Positions 36,219 through 45,074 of a stretch of DNA of 62,034 nucleotides are shown here, one piece after another; position 1 is the stretch's first letter; each line of letters opens with the position of its first letter. This DNA is from JAVBSX01 sp051660685 (lineage in GTDB: Bacteria; Planctomycetota; Planctomycetia; Pirellulales; Thermoguttaceae), in assembly GCA_051660685.1 (NCBI GenBank), contig JBOFQB010000077.1:1-62034 (forward strand), in the 5' to 3' direction. A program made the position numbers and the translations under genes. The notes under the pieces were generated by a model, which worked only from the letters and a program-made list of their open reading frames with translations, was not told the origin of the DNA and did not search any database.

Positions 36219-37379
36219 ATGACCCAAACGCTCAATGTCGGTATGCTCGGTTGCGGTTTTATGGGCCGGACTCACTCCAACGCCTATTCCCAGGTTAACC
36301 ATTTTTTTGACATTCCCTACAAACCGGTTCTCAAAGCCTGTTATGGTCGGGAAGAGGACATGGAATCGCTCAAAAAGTTCCAGAAAATGTGGGGATATGA
36401 ATCAATTGAAACGGATTGGAAGAAGCTGATTGATCGGAAGGACATTGACATTGTTGATATTTGTGCGCCGAATTTTCTGCACAAGGACATGGTGATTGCA
36501 GCTGCACAAGCGGGCAAGATGATCTGTTGTGAAAAGCCCCTTGCAATGAACCTTAAAGAAGCCGAAGAAATGGTTCAAGCGGTTGAAAAGGCGGGCGTTG
36601 CCAATATGGTCTCCTTCAATTATCGCCGGGTTCCCGCCGTTAGTCTTTTCAAACAGATTATTGACGAAGGTCGGGTTGGTCGTCCGTTCCATTATCGGGC
36701 AACATATAATCAGGATTACACGATCAGCGAGAAAGTTCCGGCAGGAGGTGCGGCACTTTGGCGACTTTCGGCAAAAGTTGCGGGGAGTGGTGTAACGGGC
36801 GATTTACTTGCACATTCGATTGATACAGCGGAATGGGTGAACGGGCCGATTAAGAAGGTAACAGCGTATACGGAGATTTTTATTAAGGAACGGAAGAATG
36901 CCGAGACGGGGGACATGGAGAAAATCACGATTGATGATGCTTGTATGTTCCTTGCCGTTTTTGAAAATGGGTCAATTGGGACGTTTGAGTCAACCCGATA
37001 TGCCCGGGGACGGAAAAATTACAGTTCAATGGAAATTAACGGCGAACATGGAGCGATTTTCTTCAATCTGGAAGAGCCGGAATACCTTGAATTTTTCCGT
37101 TATGCTGATCCGGGGACGGGCAAGAAGGTTGAGGACCATTTGACAGGTTGGCAACGCATTCTGGTTACAAACGGCGAACATCCTTACATGAAGAATTATT
37201 GGGTTCCCGGAACAACGATTGGATATGAACACACGTTCATCAACGGATTAGCCGATTTTCTGTTGAGTTTGAATGGGGGACCGAAATTTGAACCGAGTAT
37301 GCGGACTGCAATGAGAACGCAAAAGGTTTGTGATGCTGTTCTTCAAAGTGCGAAAGAAGGACGTTGGGTTGAAATTTGA
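36219..37379 (+). CDS. Gfo/Idh/MocA-family NAD(P)-dependent oxidoreductase
   Basis: 386 residues. Rossmann motif GMLGCGFMGRTH (8-19), DICAPNFLHKD and the EKP motif in CCEKPLAMN (about 104-112), followed by the C-terminal beta-sheet domain with GVTGDLLAHSIDTAEW, where the catalytic His is expected. The family oxidises or reduces sugars and inositols. GAAAGG lies 7 nt before the ATG. The nearest potential partner is the isomerase-like TIM barrel at 4.8 kb. Substrate unknown. Confidence 0.92.
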   Translation: MTQTLNVGMLGCGFMGRTHSNAYSQVNHFFDIPYKPVLKACYGREEDMESLKKFQKMWGYESIETDWKKLIDRKDIDIVDICAPNFLHKDMVIAAAQAGKMICCEKPLAMNLKEAEEMVQAVEKAGVANMVSFNYRRVPAVSLFKQIIDEGRVGRPFHYRATYNQDYTISEKVPAGGAALWRLSAKVAGSGVTGDLLAHSIDTAEWVNGPIKKVTAYTEIFIKERKNAETGDMEKITIDDACMFLAVFENGSIGTFESTRYARGRKNYSSMEINGEHGAIFFNLEEPEYLEFFRYADPGTGKKVEDHLTGWQRILVTNGEHPYMKNYWVPGTTIGYEHTFINGLADFLLSLNGGPKFEPSMRTAMRTQKVCDAVLQSAKEGRWVEI

Positions 37380-37380
37380 G

Positions 37381-37550
37381 ATAGAGACTGGGGAATAGGG
37401 GATAGGGAATTGGGAGGAAAAATTGAGAATTGAGAGTGAAGAATTGAGAATGGAAAAGGGTAAAAAAACGGAATCTGACGTATGATCGGTCATATTGCGG
37501 CAAAGCAAGGATTACTCCTCCCTAATCCCTATCCCCAACCCCTATTCCCA
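37381..37550. repeat. G-rich short repeats as an inverted pair
   Basis: GGGGAATAGGGGATAGGG-type units at 37389-37412 and AATTGAGAAT units at 37420-37450 are answered by CCCTAATCCCTATCCCC and CCCCTATTCCC at about 37512-37545. The arms can pair over the 3' region of the oxidoreductase gene and may serve as a transcript end. Confidence 0.5.
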
Positions 37551-37617
37551 AACCTTCTCTCCTTCGTATCCGCGCATAAATAACTGATCTATTTGACTTT
37601 TACTTTGTTCCTTTCGT

Positions 37618-37676
37618 GAGTTTCGTGTTTTTTGTGGTTCTTTTATACCACGAAATACACCAAAAACACGAAATAA
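37618..37676. repeat. CACGAAA-type inverted repeat, copy 1
   Basis: TTTCGTGTTTTTTGTGG is followed by CCACGAAATACACC and AAAAACACGAAA, forming a long imperfect hairpin. A second member lies at 52733-52805. This class of CACGAAA palindrome is common in the genomes of many environmental bacteria. It sits downstream of the SdrD protein gene and could also end its transcript. Confidence 0.6.
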
Positions 37677-37735
37677 ATACAAAACTTCAATAATTGTGAA
37701 TCCACAATTTAGATAGGTTATTTACGCGCAGACGC

Positions 37736-40700
37736 TTAGGGCGAGAACGGAGTTCGTTCAGCCCGGTTGCTGTGATCTTGGGGTAAACTGCCCCGAATCG
37801 TTTCTGAAGGGACGTCCGAATCAGGGCGAATCGGACTGTTCGGGTTGTTTGGATTGTATTGACTGCCGTATAACGGTTGCGGTCGCTCCTGTTGCAGATC
37901 GTTCTCCGTGTATAAACCGGGGTCCATACTATCTTCGTTCGGACGATAAATCCCGATTTGCGAGTATCCATCTCCCGTAAAGTCGCCGACAACCGGGAGA
38001 TCGCCGGTCTCTCCAAACCGAATCTCCGTGTCGAGCTTGAAATCACCCGTTGTGTCCAATCGCCAATATCCGTCCTTATACAGGCCGATTTCGTCAATAC
38101 CATCTCCATTGAAGTCGCCAATCACAGGAATTTCGCCCGGACGACCAACATCGGGAATGTAAATGTCGTTCTTTTCATCCCAACGACCATCTCCTTTGCG
38201 GTCAACGAAGAAACTGCCGTTTCGGTAAACGCCAATGTTCGTAATACCATCTCCCGTAAAATCACCGGAAAAGGCATAATCCCCTTTTCCGCCGTATTCA
38301 AACACATGATCGATCAAATCGGTTCGAAGTGATCCTTGCGCTGTTCGGCGTAATGCACGATGTCCCTTTGTCGCTTCATGCACTTCAGGGGGCATATTCT
38401 TAGGACGTGCGCCGGGAACTTTTCGGTTGTTCAGATCGCTTGGAAGACCGGGGTCACGCTCAATTGCATTGCGATCCCCGTTCCATTCCGGCCCAAAAAT
38501 GCCTATGTCCACTTTTCCATCTCCGTCCCAATCCCCAACAATCGGTTGATCGGTCATTGTTCCCATTTCGGCAACCAGGTCTTCTTCGTCCCAAATTCCA
38601 TTACCATTCAGATCGATGTACCAAACACCGTCTCGATAAATCGCAACCTGAGCAATTCCGTCCCCGTTGAAATCGCCCGAAATCGGCTTTCCCCCGTCCA
38701 AACCGAATGTCGTCAAACGGACAGGATTTCCGTTTTTGTCGCGGATCACCCATTTCCCTTTTGTGAGCGAAATCGGTCTCCAAGAAACATTCTGGAATTT
38801 GGCCGAAACATTGCTGTTGGAGGAGAGTTGGGAATCGTTTGCCCCTTCACCGCGCGGAAAACCGGCGTTGACGACGCTTAAATGCCAAGTATAGCTGGAT
38901 TCGGCAATTCCTCCCCCGCCTTTTTCCGACCCAACCAGATCAACCGAGGAGTTGTATTGATAAGGAGCGTAAGGTAAAGGGGCAAATTGCCCGCTTATTC
39001 CGCGAACGGGATCAGGGGTGTAATGTGGAATCGGATTGTCCGGCCCGGGAGGAGGAGGAGTAGGAGTCGGCGGAATCAAATCACGCAGTACAAGGACTTC
39101 GCTGAAATTGTTCAGGACAGCGGAATCGGCGTATCCTAAGGTAATACCGACGATTGCATCGTTTTTGAGTGCATCAACATTGACTCCTTGCGATTTTAAG
39201 AGCGCAATCGTCGCTGTATCATAAGCGTTAATCGCCGATCCCCCTTTGGAACCGGGCGTGTCGATTCCGTCGAGATAACCGCCTGGTTGTACCTCGATCA
39301 CGGAATAGACCCCTTCTGTCAACATCGTGAATTCATAATACCCCTCACTGTTCGTTTTGACCTGAATCGGATTACCATTTGTATCCTTGAGCGGGTTCCC
39401 TTTTGCATCTGCCAAAATAAGTGTGACTCCGGCAAGTCGTTTGACCCCGCTGTTAAATGTTCCGTTCCAATTCGGCGGGGCAATACTCGGATTCGGGTCG
39501 TTTTGAGCGAGATGAACCGTATCCCCGTCCTGAAAAACATAACCGCTTAGAGAAGAAGGTCGCAGTTCGCCGAAATTGTTTTCCCCCGATTCAACGTCGG
39601 GTCGAACGGGAATGTCAACAATGTAGTCGTTCTCCTCAACTTTTGCTTCGCTTGATCCGGGCGTGTCTTTTCCGTCAAGATAATTGTCCGGCTGTGTTTC
39701 TCGAACCGCATATTTTTGACAGGGATCAAGGTCGTCAAAAAGGTAATAACCGTCCGAATTCGTTTTCGTCGTTCGATTCATCGAAACATATTTTCCCGAG
39801 CTTGTGTCCAGAACATAGAGTGTCAGAACCACCTTTTCCAGACCCGATTCCCCCGTCTCCTTGATTCCATTATTGTTTTTGTCCTCATAAACATAACCGC
39901 TTAATGAACCGGGGAGTCGTTCGGCAAAATCATATTCCGTTCCGTTTTGACCAAAACCGACGTAAATTTCCGTAATCGTGTTTTCTGACGGAGAAAGGGC
40001 AACCCCTCCTAACGTCCCAACATGTTCCTTCCCCTCAAAATAGTGGGGCGGATCATCATGTGAAGGTTGCTTTTCCGTAATCTGGTATTTCTTGAACGGA
40101 TCAAGATTCGTAAATTCGTAAAAACCATTTTTGTCCGTTATTTTCGTGATTCTTGTGTTGACGTACTTCGTCCCGTTCAAAACCCAAAGAGTCAACTCAA
40201 TCCCAATAATCCCCTTTTCCCCGGGTTGCATTGTTCCGTCACAATTACTATCTTCGTAAACATAACCGCTTAACGATCCCGGTTTTAATTCGCCAAAATT
40301 GTAATCCGTTCCATGTTGGTTGATTCCAACCGGAATGTCTGTGATTTCATCTCCCGGATTAACAGCATTTCCTCCTAAAGAACCGGCTGAATCCAACCCG
40401 TCCAAATAATCGTCCGGTTGATATTCCGTAATTCGATACAGCTTGTTTGGGTCCAAATCGTCAAAAAGATAGGAACCGTCCGACTTGGTTGTCTCAATCC
40501 GATCTGTATTCGTGTACTCCGTCCCGTCCCAAACCCAAAGACGGAGTTTGACCCCGCCAATTCCTTTTTCACCTGTTTCCTTGATTCCGTTATTGTTGAC
40601 ATCTTCATAAACGAAACCGCTTAACGACCCTTTTTTGGGGATTTGGGTGAACGAACCGATTCCGGCTGCTGTCAAAACTTCCATAGGAGGATTACGGTCA

Positions 40701-41473
40701 TACCCGACATCTGGGAGATCAAGCCCGACTTTTTTCGGGTCCGCAAACCGGTCGTAGAAGACCGCACTTCCCGTTCCTATTTCGTAATCGGGATGTGCAA
40801 AGACACAAGTCAGAATGGACCCCTCAAATTCCGCCCCTTCTGCAAGCGCGGTTCCATGTATCGATCCATTCTGCTCGACATCCCATTCATCAACATCAAT
40901 CGAAAAAACAAATTTGCCGTTTTCAGCAAAATCGGTAAACCGAATAATCAGGAGTTGTCCTCCATCTGCAACGTCGTAGGTGTACGAACCAACCCCTGTT
41001 TTGGAAACCAACGTAAAGGGGGAATATCCGTAAACGCCCCCATTCTTCCCTTCAGTGTCAAAGAAACATTCCCCGAGATCGCGGAGACCGTTCCCATTTT
41101 TATCAAGGTTGATCCGCAACTCCTGCAAAACAGTCCCTTCTGCTCCTCCATTCCAAGAAACCGTAAAAATGTCCCCAAACTGGTCCATTCCGGCTCCCCG
41201 TTCATCTTCGTAATAGACCAAGCCGAAATTGATTTCGGGCGCAACCGGCATTGTCAATGCAACCGGGTTGACGGACATTGCAAGTCGTTGCTCCAGTTCC
41301 TCAAATCGGAGCATTCGTTTTTCCAACACATCTTTCTTTTCCTTGCGAGAATGAAAGAGTACGTCGTTTTTCGGCAATCCAAAAACATCACGCCAAGAAA
41401 CCTGAACCGGTTTTACGGCTCGCTGTTGACGATTCTTACCTTTGCCTGTTCGTTTGGAATTCTTAGCTGACAC
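37736..41473 (-). CDS. Giant surface protein with SdrD-like and FG-GAP-like repeats
   Basis: 1245 residues. The start is GTG at 41473, with GAGG 7 nt upstream. A long basic N-terminus leads to LRFEELEQRLAMS (residues about 55-67), the planctomycete LExRxxL signature placed before the mature region. Residues about 280-780 hold SdrD/Cna-B-like repeats of about 120 residues, each opening with GSLSGYVYEDNNNG-like sequence and containing YYLFDDLDP-like and GE(L/K)-type ends; the matching DNA recurs every ~360 bp. The C-terminal part (about 925-1180) has FG-GAP/VCBS-like units such as VIGDFNGDGIDEIGLYKDG with Ca-binding Asp. Probably an adhesin or matrix protein. Confidence 0.85.
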   Translation of the reverse strand: MSAKNSKRTGKGKNRQQRAVKPVQVSWRDVFGLPKNDVLFHSRKEKKDVLEKRMLRFEELEQRLAMSVNPVALTMPVAPEINFGLVYYEDERGAGMDQFGDIFTVSWNGGAEGTVLQELRINLDKNGNGLRDLGECFFDTEGKNGGVYGYSPFTLVSKTGVGSYTYDVADGGQLLIIRFTDFAENGKFVFSIDVDEWDVEQNGSIHGTALAEGAEFEGSILTCVFAHPDYEIGTGSAVFYDRFADPKKVGLDLPDVGYDRNPPMEVLTAAGIGSFTQIPKKGSLSGFVYEDVNNNGIKETGEKGIGGVKLRLWVWDGTEYTNTDRIETTKSDGSYLFDDLDPNKLYRITEYQPDDYLDGLDSAGSLGGNAVNPGDEITDIPVGINQHGTDYNFGELKPGSLSGYVYEDSNCDGTMQPGEKGIIGIELTLWVLNGTKYVNTRITKITDKNGFYEFTNLDPFKKYQITEKQPSHDDPPHYFEGKEHVGTLGGVALSPSENTITEIYVGFGQNGTEYDFAERLPGSLSGYVYEDKNNNGIKETGESGLEKVVLTLYVLDTSSGKYVSMNRTTKTNSDGYYLFDDLDPCQKYAVRETQPDNYLDGKDTPGSSEAKVEENDYIVDIPVRPDVESGENNFGELRPSSLSGYVFQDGDTVHLAQNDPNPSIAPPNWNGTFNSGVKRLAGVTLILADAKGNPLKDTNGNPIQVKTNSEGYYEFTMLTEGVYSVIEVQPGGYLDGIDTPGSKGGSAINAYDTATIALLKSQGVNVDALKNDAIVGITLGYADSAVLNNFSEVLVLRDLIPPTPTPPPPGPDNPIPHYTPDPVRGISGQFAPLPYAPYQYNSSVDLVGSEKGGGGIAESSYTWHLSVVNAGFPRGEGANDSQLSSNSNVSAKFQNVSWRPISLTKGKWVIRDKNGNPVRLTTFGLDGGKPISGDFNGDGIAQVAIYRDGVWYIDLNGNGIWDEEDLVAEMGTMTDQPIVGDWDGDGKVDIGIFGPEWNGDRNAIERDPGLPSDLNNRKVPGARPKNMPPEVHEATKGHRALRRTAQGSLRTDLIDHVFEYGGKGDYAFSGDFTGDGITNIGVYRNGSFFVDRKGDGRWDEKNDIYIPDVGRPGEIPVIGDFNGDGIDEIGLYKDGYWRLDTTGDFKLDTEIRFGETGDLPVVGDFTGDGYSQIGIYRPNEDSMDPGLYTENDLQQERPQPLYGSQYNPNNPNSPIRPDSDVPSETIRGSLPQDHSNRAERTPFSP

Positions 41474-41845
41474 TGCAATTCCTCTATTTTGTGTAAATGT
41501 CTTATACTGCCTGTTTTGACTTTTTTAGTCGGCTTTTAACGATTTCTTGCGAACACCTCTCATAGGCGAAGTCGGAGCAAGAAAACGGAGAGGGCGCAAA
41601 ACCTCTACTTCATCATTCGTATCATCGGACAGGAAAAGTCGGCAGAATAGAAAAAAAATGAAAAATCAGCATATTTGGCCTAAATTGACAAATTGGCATA
41701 AATAATCGTGGGGGGTGTCTTTTTTCTTTATTTCAGGTAGAATAACCGGTTCAGCTTTGCAACACAAAGCATTGCGAATAGGTGAAGCAGTCTCACTTGG
41801 ACCAGCTCGGTTATCATCGGTATATCAAGGGATTTGATTGTCATT
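41474..41845. other. Divergent intergenic stretch (372 bp)
   Basis: Shared upstream region of the SdrD-like protein gene (minus) and the zinc-ribbon gene (plus). It contains the GAGG ribosome-binding site of the minus gene and AT-rich DNA around 41640-41710. No RNA gene or clear promoter pair is recognised. Confidence 0.4.
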
Positions 41846-42571
41846 ATGGGCAAACTAACAGAACTGATGCAGACATTGGACCGTCTTCAACGCCAGATTG
41901 GCGATTTGAAGGGGCGATTACGACGTGGACCCGCGTTGATTCGTTCGCAGGAAGCGAATGTTGCCCAATTGTCCGCCAAATTACAGCAGCATAAGGACAA
42001 GCAGACTCAGCTGAAACTGGACGCAAAAGAGAAGGAAAAATTGAGCAATGACAGTGAACAGGCGATTGCCCGTCGTAAGGTTCAGATGTCAGAAGCGAAG
42101 AACAACAAAGATTATCAGGCGTTAAAGTCGCAGATTGAGTTGGACGAAGCAGCCGGTTTGCAATTGGCAGAAGAGGCGATTAACGCAATCGAGCTTTTTG
42201 AGCGTTTTGCTTCAACGATTCAGGACGTTGAACGGGAATTGCAAAAGGGGGAGGAAATCCTCAAACAGACTCAACAACGTTTTGCCGAAGAAGAAAAGGT
42301 GATTCGGGTCGAACTGGAAAAATACTCTGCCGAACTGGTTTTGGTTGAACAGGGATTGCCGTATGATTTTCGGGAAGTCTATGACCGTTTGGTTCGGACA
42401 CATGGAGGAGAAGAGGTTCTCTGTCACATTGCCGTTAAGTTTTGTAGCGGTTGTCAACAGACCGTTCCGATCAACTCTATTGCCCTTGTTATTCAAGGAA
42501 AACCCATTTGTTGCAGCACTTGCGGTTGTCTGCTCTATGTTCAAGAAGGATACCAGTTTGAACGCGGTTAA
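41846..42571 (+). CDS. Coiled-coil protein with C-terminal C4 zinc ribbon (CT398 family)
   Basis: 241 residues from ATG 41846 (MGKLTEL). Residues about 1-170 are a charged heptad-rich coiled coil (KQTQLKLDAKEKEKL and QIELDEAAGLQL). The C-terminus carries two CxxC pairs, CSGC and CSTC, forming the zf-RING_7 zinc ribbon. The fold matches CT398-like proteins, which bind secretion or flagellar components in chlamydiae; the planctomycete role is unknown. The thioredoxin gene follows 133 bp downstream on the same strand. Confidence 0.85.
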   Translation: MGKLTELMQTLDRLQRQIGDLKGRLRRGPALIRSQEANVAQLSAKLQQHKDKQTQLKLDAKEKEKLSNDSEQAIARRKVQMSEAKNNKDYQALKSQIELDEAAGLQLAEEAINAIELFERFASTIQDVERELQKGEEILKQTQQRFAEEEKVIRVELEKYSAELVLVEQGLPYDFREVYDRLVRTHGGEEVLCHIAVKFCSGCQQTVPINSIALVIQGKPICCSTCGCLLYVQEGYQFERG

Positions 42572-42704
42572 AGGTTGACAATGTTGACAACAAAGAGGGG
42601 AAAGCGTTGAAACAGGACTGGTTTCAGCACTGTTAGAGCATAAAAAATAAGAATAGGAAGAACAAAAAAAGCAGGAAAAACGGGAACATAAGAAGGAGTG
42701 AGTT

Positions 42705-43031
42705 ATGAGCGTCGTTGAACTGACGGACATGAATTTTTCGGAAGTTGTCTTGCAATCAAAAATTCCGGTTTTGGTTGATTTCTGGTCCCCAACTTGCGGA
42801 CCATGTAGGGCACTGTTTCCCGTCCTGTCAGAATTGTCCAGCGAAAATGAATCCTTTTCCCTGATTGCTAAAGTCAACATTTTCGAGTCCCCTGAAACGG
42901 CCGCAAAATACGGAATCAGCACTCTTCCAACCTTGCTTTTTTTCAAAGAAGGTCAGGTTGTCGAACGAATGGTCGGGGTCCAACCCAAAGACAAATTGCA
43001 AGAAACATTGGAAGAACTGGAAGACGAATAA
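42705..43031 (+). CDS. trxA: Thioredoxin
   Basis: 108 residues, standard thioredoxin length. Active site Cys31-Gly-Pro-Cys34 in FWSPTCGPCR, cis-Pro in STLPTLLFF and the C-terminal GVQPKDKL helix. AAGGAG lies 7 nt upstream of the ATG. The usual WC is TC here (Thr in place of Trp before the first Cys), which may change the redox potential or partner choice; a thioredoxin-like specialised function is possible. Confidence 0.9.
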   Translation: MSVVELTDMNFSEVVLQSKIPVLVDFWSPTCGPCRALFPVLSELSSENESFSLIAKVNIFESPETAAKYGISTLPTLLFFKEGQVVERMVGVQPKDKLQETLEELEDE

Positions 43032-43223
43032 ATAAGATGAATAAATAAGACAAATAAGTAAGACGAATAAGAAAATGGACAAACAAGTCAATCAGTTGAC
43101 AAATAAGCTAATTGACGAATAAACAAATGAACGGGAATGACCAACATTTTGATTGATTGGAATCACCGACACTTTTATTTGCAACCCTCATTATCCTTTT
43201 GAAGAAAACTAGGAGAAATAAAT

Positions 43224-44381
43224 ATGACAAAACGGTTATTTACGAGTGAAGCAGTCAGTATGGGACATCCTGACAAGTTGGCGGACCAGATTTCGGACGC
43301 TGTTTTGGATGCTCTTTTTGCTCAAGACCCAATGAGTCGGGTTGCATGTGAGACAATGGTGACGACGGGGGTTGCGATTATTGCGGGGGAAATAACGACA
43401 CAAGCGCGAATTGACTATCCTGATGTTGTCCGAGATGCAATCCGTAATGCCGGTTACACGGACGATCATTGGGGCATTTGTGCCGACACTTGCGCAGTTA
43501 TGGTTTCGCTTGACCGACAAAGCCCGGACATTGCGCAAGGGGTTAACGATAATCAAGCGGTCCAGAAAGACATTGGCGCGGGCGATCAGGGTTTGATGTT
43601 TGGTTACGCTTGCGATCATACCCCGGAATTGATGCCGCTTCCGATTGCACTTTCTCATCGAATTACCAACCTTTTGGCCGTTCAACGTCAGGAAAACAAA
43701 GTCAATTGGTTGCGTCCCGACAGTAAAAGTCAGGTCACGATTGAGTTTGACGGTCACAAACCGGTTCGGATCGACACGGTTGTGGTTTCAACCCAACATG
43801 ATGAATCAATCAATCAGGACCAGATTCGTGATTATCTGATTCCGAATGTTATCAATCCCTGTTTGCCGAAAGAATTTATCAACGGAGAAATCAAATATCA
43901 CGTCAACCCGACCGGAAAATTTACTGTCGGCGGTCCTCACGGAGATTGTGGTTTGACCGGACGTAAAATCATTGTGGACACTTATGGAGGTTGGGCACGA
44001 CATGGAGGAGGGGCTTTTAGCGGAAAAGATTGCACGAAAGTGGACCGAAGTGCCGCTTATATGGCGAGATATGTTGCCAAGAACATCGTTGCAGCCGGTC
44101 TCGCCAGTTCCTGCGAGGTTCAGTTGGCGTATGCAATCGGCGTTTCTGATCCGGTCAGTGTGATGATTGACACGTCCGGGACTTCCAAAGTCGATGAAAC
44201 CAAATTGGTTGCTGTTGTCCGCGAAATGTTCCCGCTTTCTCCAGGAGGAATTATCAACTATCTCCAATTGCGACGTCCGATTTATCGTAAAACCGCATTT
44301 GGCGGTCATTTTGGTCGCAATGATCCCGACTTTACTTGGGAAAATACGGACAAAGCGGAAGAACTGCGTAAAGCGTTTTAG
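43224..44381 (+). CDS. metK: S-adenosylmethionine synthetase
   Basis: 385 residues. Makes SAM from methionine and ATP. Motifs: GHPDKLADQISDAVLD near the start, GAGDQGLMFGYA, and GGGAFSGKDCTKVDRSAAY. Start ATG with AGGAG 8 nt upstream. The 192-bp leader is AT-rich with AATAAGACGAATAAG-like repeats and a TTGACA box at 43096, but shows no SAM riboswitch by eye. The shell protein gene follows 127 bp downstream. Confidence 0.97.
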   Translation: MTKRLFTSEAVSMGHPDKLADQISDAVLDALFAQDPMSRVACETMVTTGVAIIAGEITTQARIDYPDVVRDAIRNAGYTDDHWGICADTCAVMVSLDRQSPDIAQGVNDNQAVQKDIGAGDQGLMFGYACDHTPELMPLPIALSHRITNLLAVQRQENKVNWLRPDSKSQVTIEFDGHKPVRIDTVVVSTQHDESINQDQIRDYLIPNVINPCLPKEFINGEIKYHVNPTGKFTVGGPHGDCGLTGRKIIVDTYGGWARHGGGAFSGKDCTKVDRSAAYMARYVAKNIVAAGLASSCEVQLAYAIGVSDPVSVMIDTSGTSKVDETKLVAVVREMFPLSPGGIINYLQLRRPIYRKTAFGGHFGRNDPDFTWENTDKAEELRKAF

Positions 44382-44394
44382 GGAACTGAAGATA

Positions 44395-44490
44395 GGATGT
44401 AGGGATTGGGGGATAGGGAATAGGGAGAATGTTTGCCGTTTTGACGCAGAACAACTTCTGCATGTTCTTGCGGTTCTGAACGCGCGAAAT
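44395..44490. repeat. G-rich short repeat followed by dispersed palindromic repeat copy 3
   Basis: GGGATTGGGGGATAGGG-type units at about 44402-44426 abut an inverted copy of the 1251-1323 element at 44431-44490: CGCAGAACAACTTCTGC, then GCGGTTCTGAACGCGCGA. The copy ends 18 bp before the start codon of the shell protein gene, so it forms most of that gene's leader. Confidence 0.6.
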
Positions 44491-44508
44491 CAAGCACAAA
44501 GGTACACC

Positions 44509-45066
44509 ATGTCAGGAAAAGCAGTTGGAGCGATTGAACTTTCCAGTATTGGAATCGGTTACAAAGTTGAGGATGAAATTCTCAAAGCGGCGCAGGTTCA
44601 GATTCTCATTGCGCGGACGATTTGCAGCGGAAAGTATTTAATCGTTTTTGGAGGAGGAATCAGCGACATTGAAGCAGGAATGTCAACCGGATTGAAAGTT
44701 GGCGGAGATGCGGTCATTGATTCCTTGACAGTTGCGAATGCTTATGAAGGTGTTTTCCCGGCGTTGGGGCAATCCGTTGTGCTCGCTCCTGAAGAAATTG
44801 GCGCACTTGGTGTCATTGAAACCTTTGGGGCAGTCAGTGCTCTTGTTGCTGCTGATTATGCGGGAAAAGCAGCAAAAGTAACCCTGTTTCGTCTTCATTT
44901 GAGTATGGCACTTGGGGGAAAGGGATTGCTGCTTATGACCGGGAGTGTTTCGGACGTAACGGCTGCTGTTGATGCAGCTGCAAATGCAATCCGTCAACGC
45001 GGTCTTCTGGTCAGTGAATTGGTCATTCCGCGTCCTTCTAAAGAACTGTTCGGCGAATACTTGTAA
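44509..45066 (+). CDS. PduT-like tandem-domain bacterial microcompartment shell protein (BMC-T)
   Basis: 185 residues from ATG 44509, with AAAGG 6 nt upstream; the frame continues upstream into metK but that part is a shadow. Two BMC domains: residues about 4-85 (AVGAIELSSIGIGYKVEDEI to LKVGGDAV) and about 97-180 (ALGVIETFGAVSALVAADYA to DVTAAVDAAANA), then VIPRPSKELF. It resembles PduT throughout. Cys39 in ARTICSGKYL falls where PduT has Cys38, which in the trimer binds a [4Fe-4S] cluster on the central axis. Such proteins may carry electrons through a shell. No BMC-H or BMC-P gene is in the window. The cyclase gene follows 8 bp later. Confidence 0.88.
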   Translation: MSGKAVGAIELSSIGIGYKVEDEILKAAQVQILIARTICSGKYLIVFGGGISDIEAGMSTGLKVGGDAVIDSLTVANAYEGVFPALGQSVVLAPEEIGALGVIETFGAVSALVAADYAGKAAKVTLFRLHLSMALGGKGLLLMTGSVSDVTAAVDAAANAIRQRGLLVSELVIPRPSKELFGEYL

Positions 45067-45074
45067 TCGACATT

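Noticed and set aside
43032..43223. SAM riboswitch upstream of metK
   Set aside because: The leader is AT-rich repeat-like DNA with no paired helices or conserved SAM-riboswitch core seen by eye; a covariance search would settle it.
44167..44508. N-terminal 114 codons of the frame that includes the shell protein
   Set aside because: They overlap metK in another frame and read as low-complexity basic sequence; ATG 44509 has a good ribosome-binding site and starts the BMC domain.
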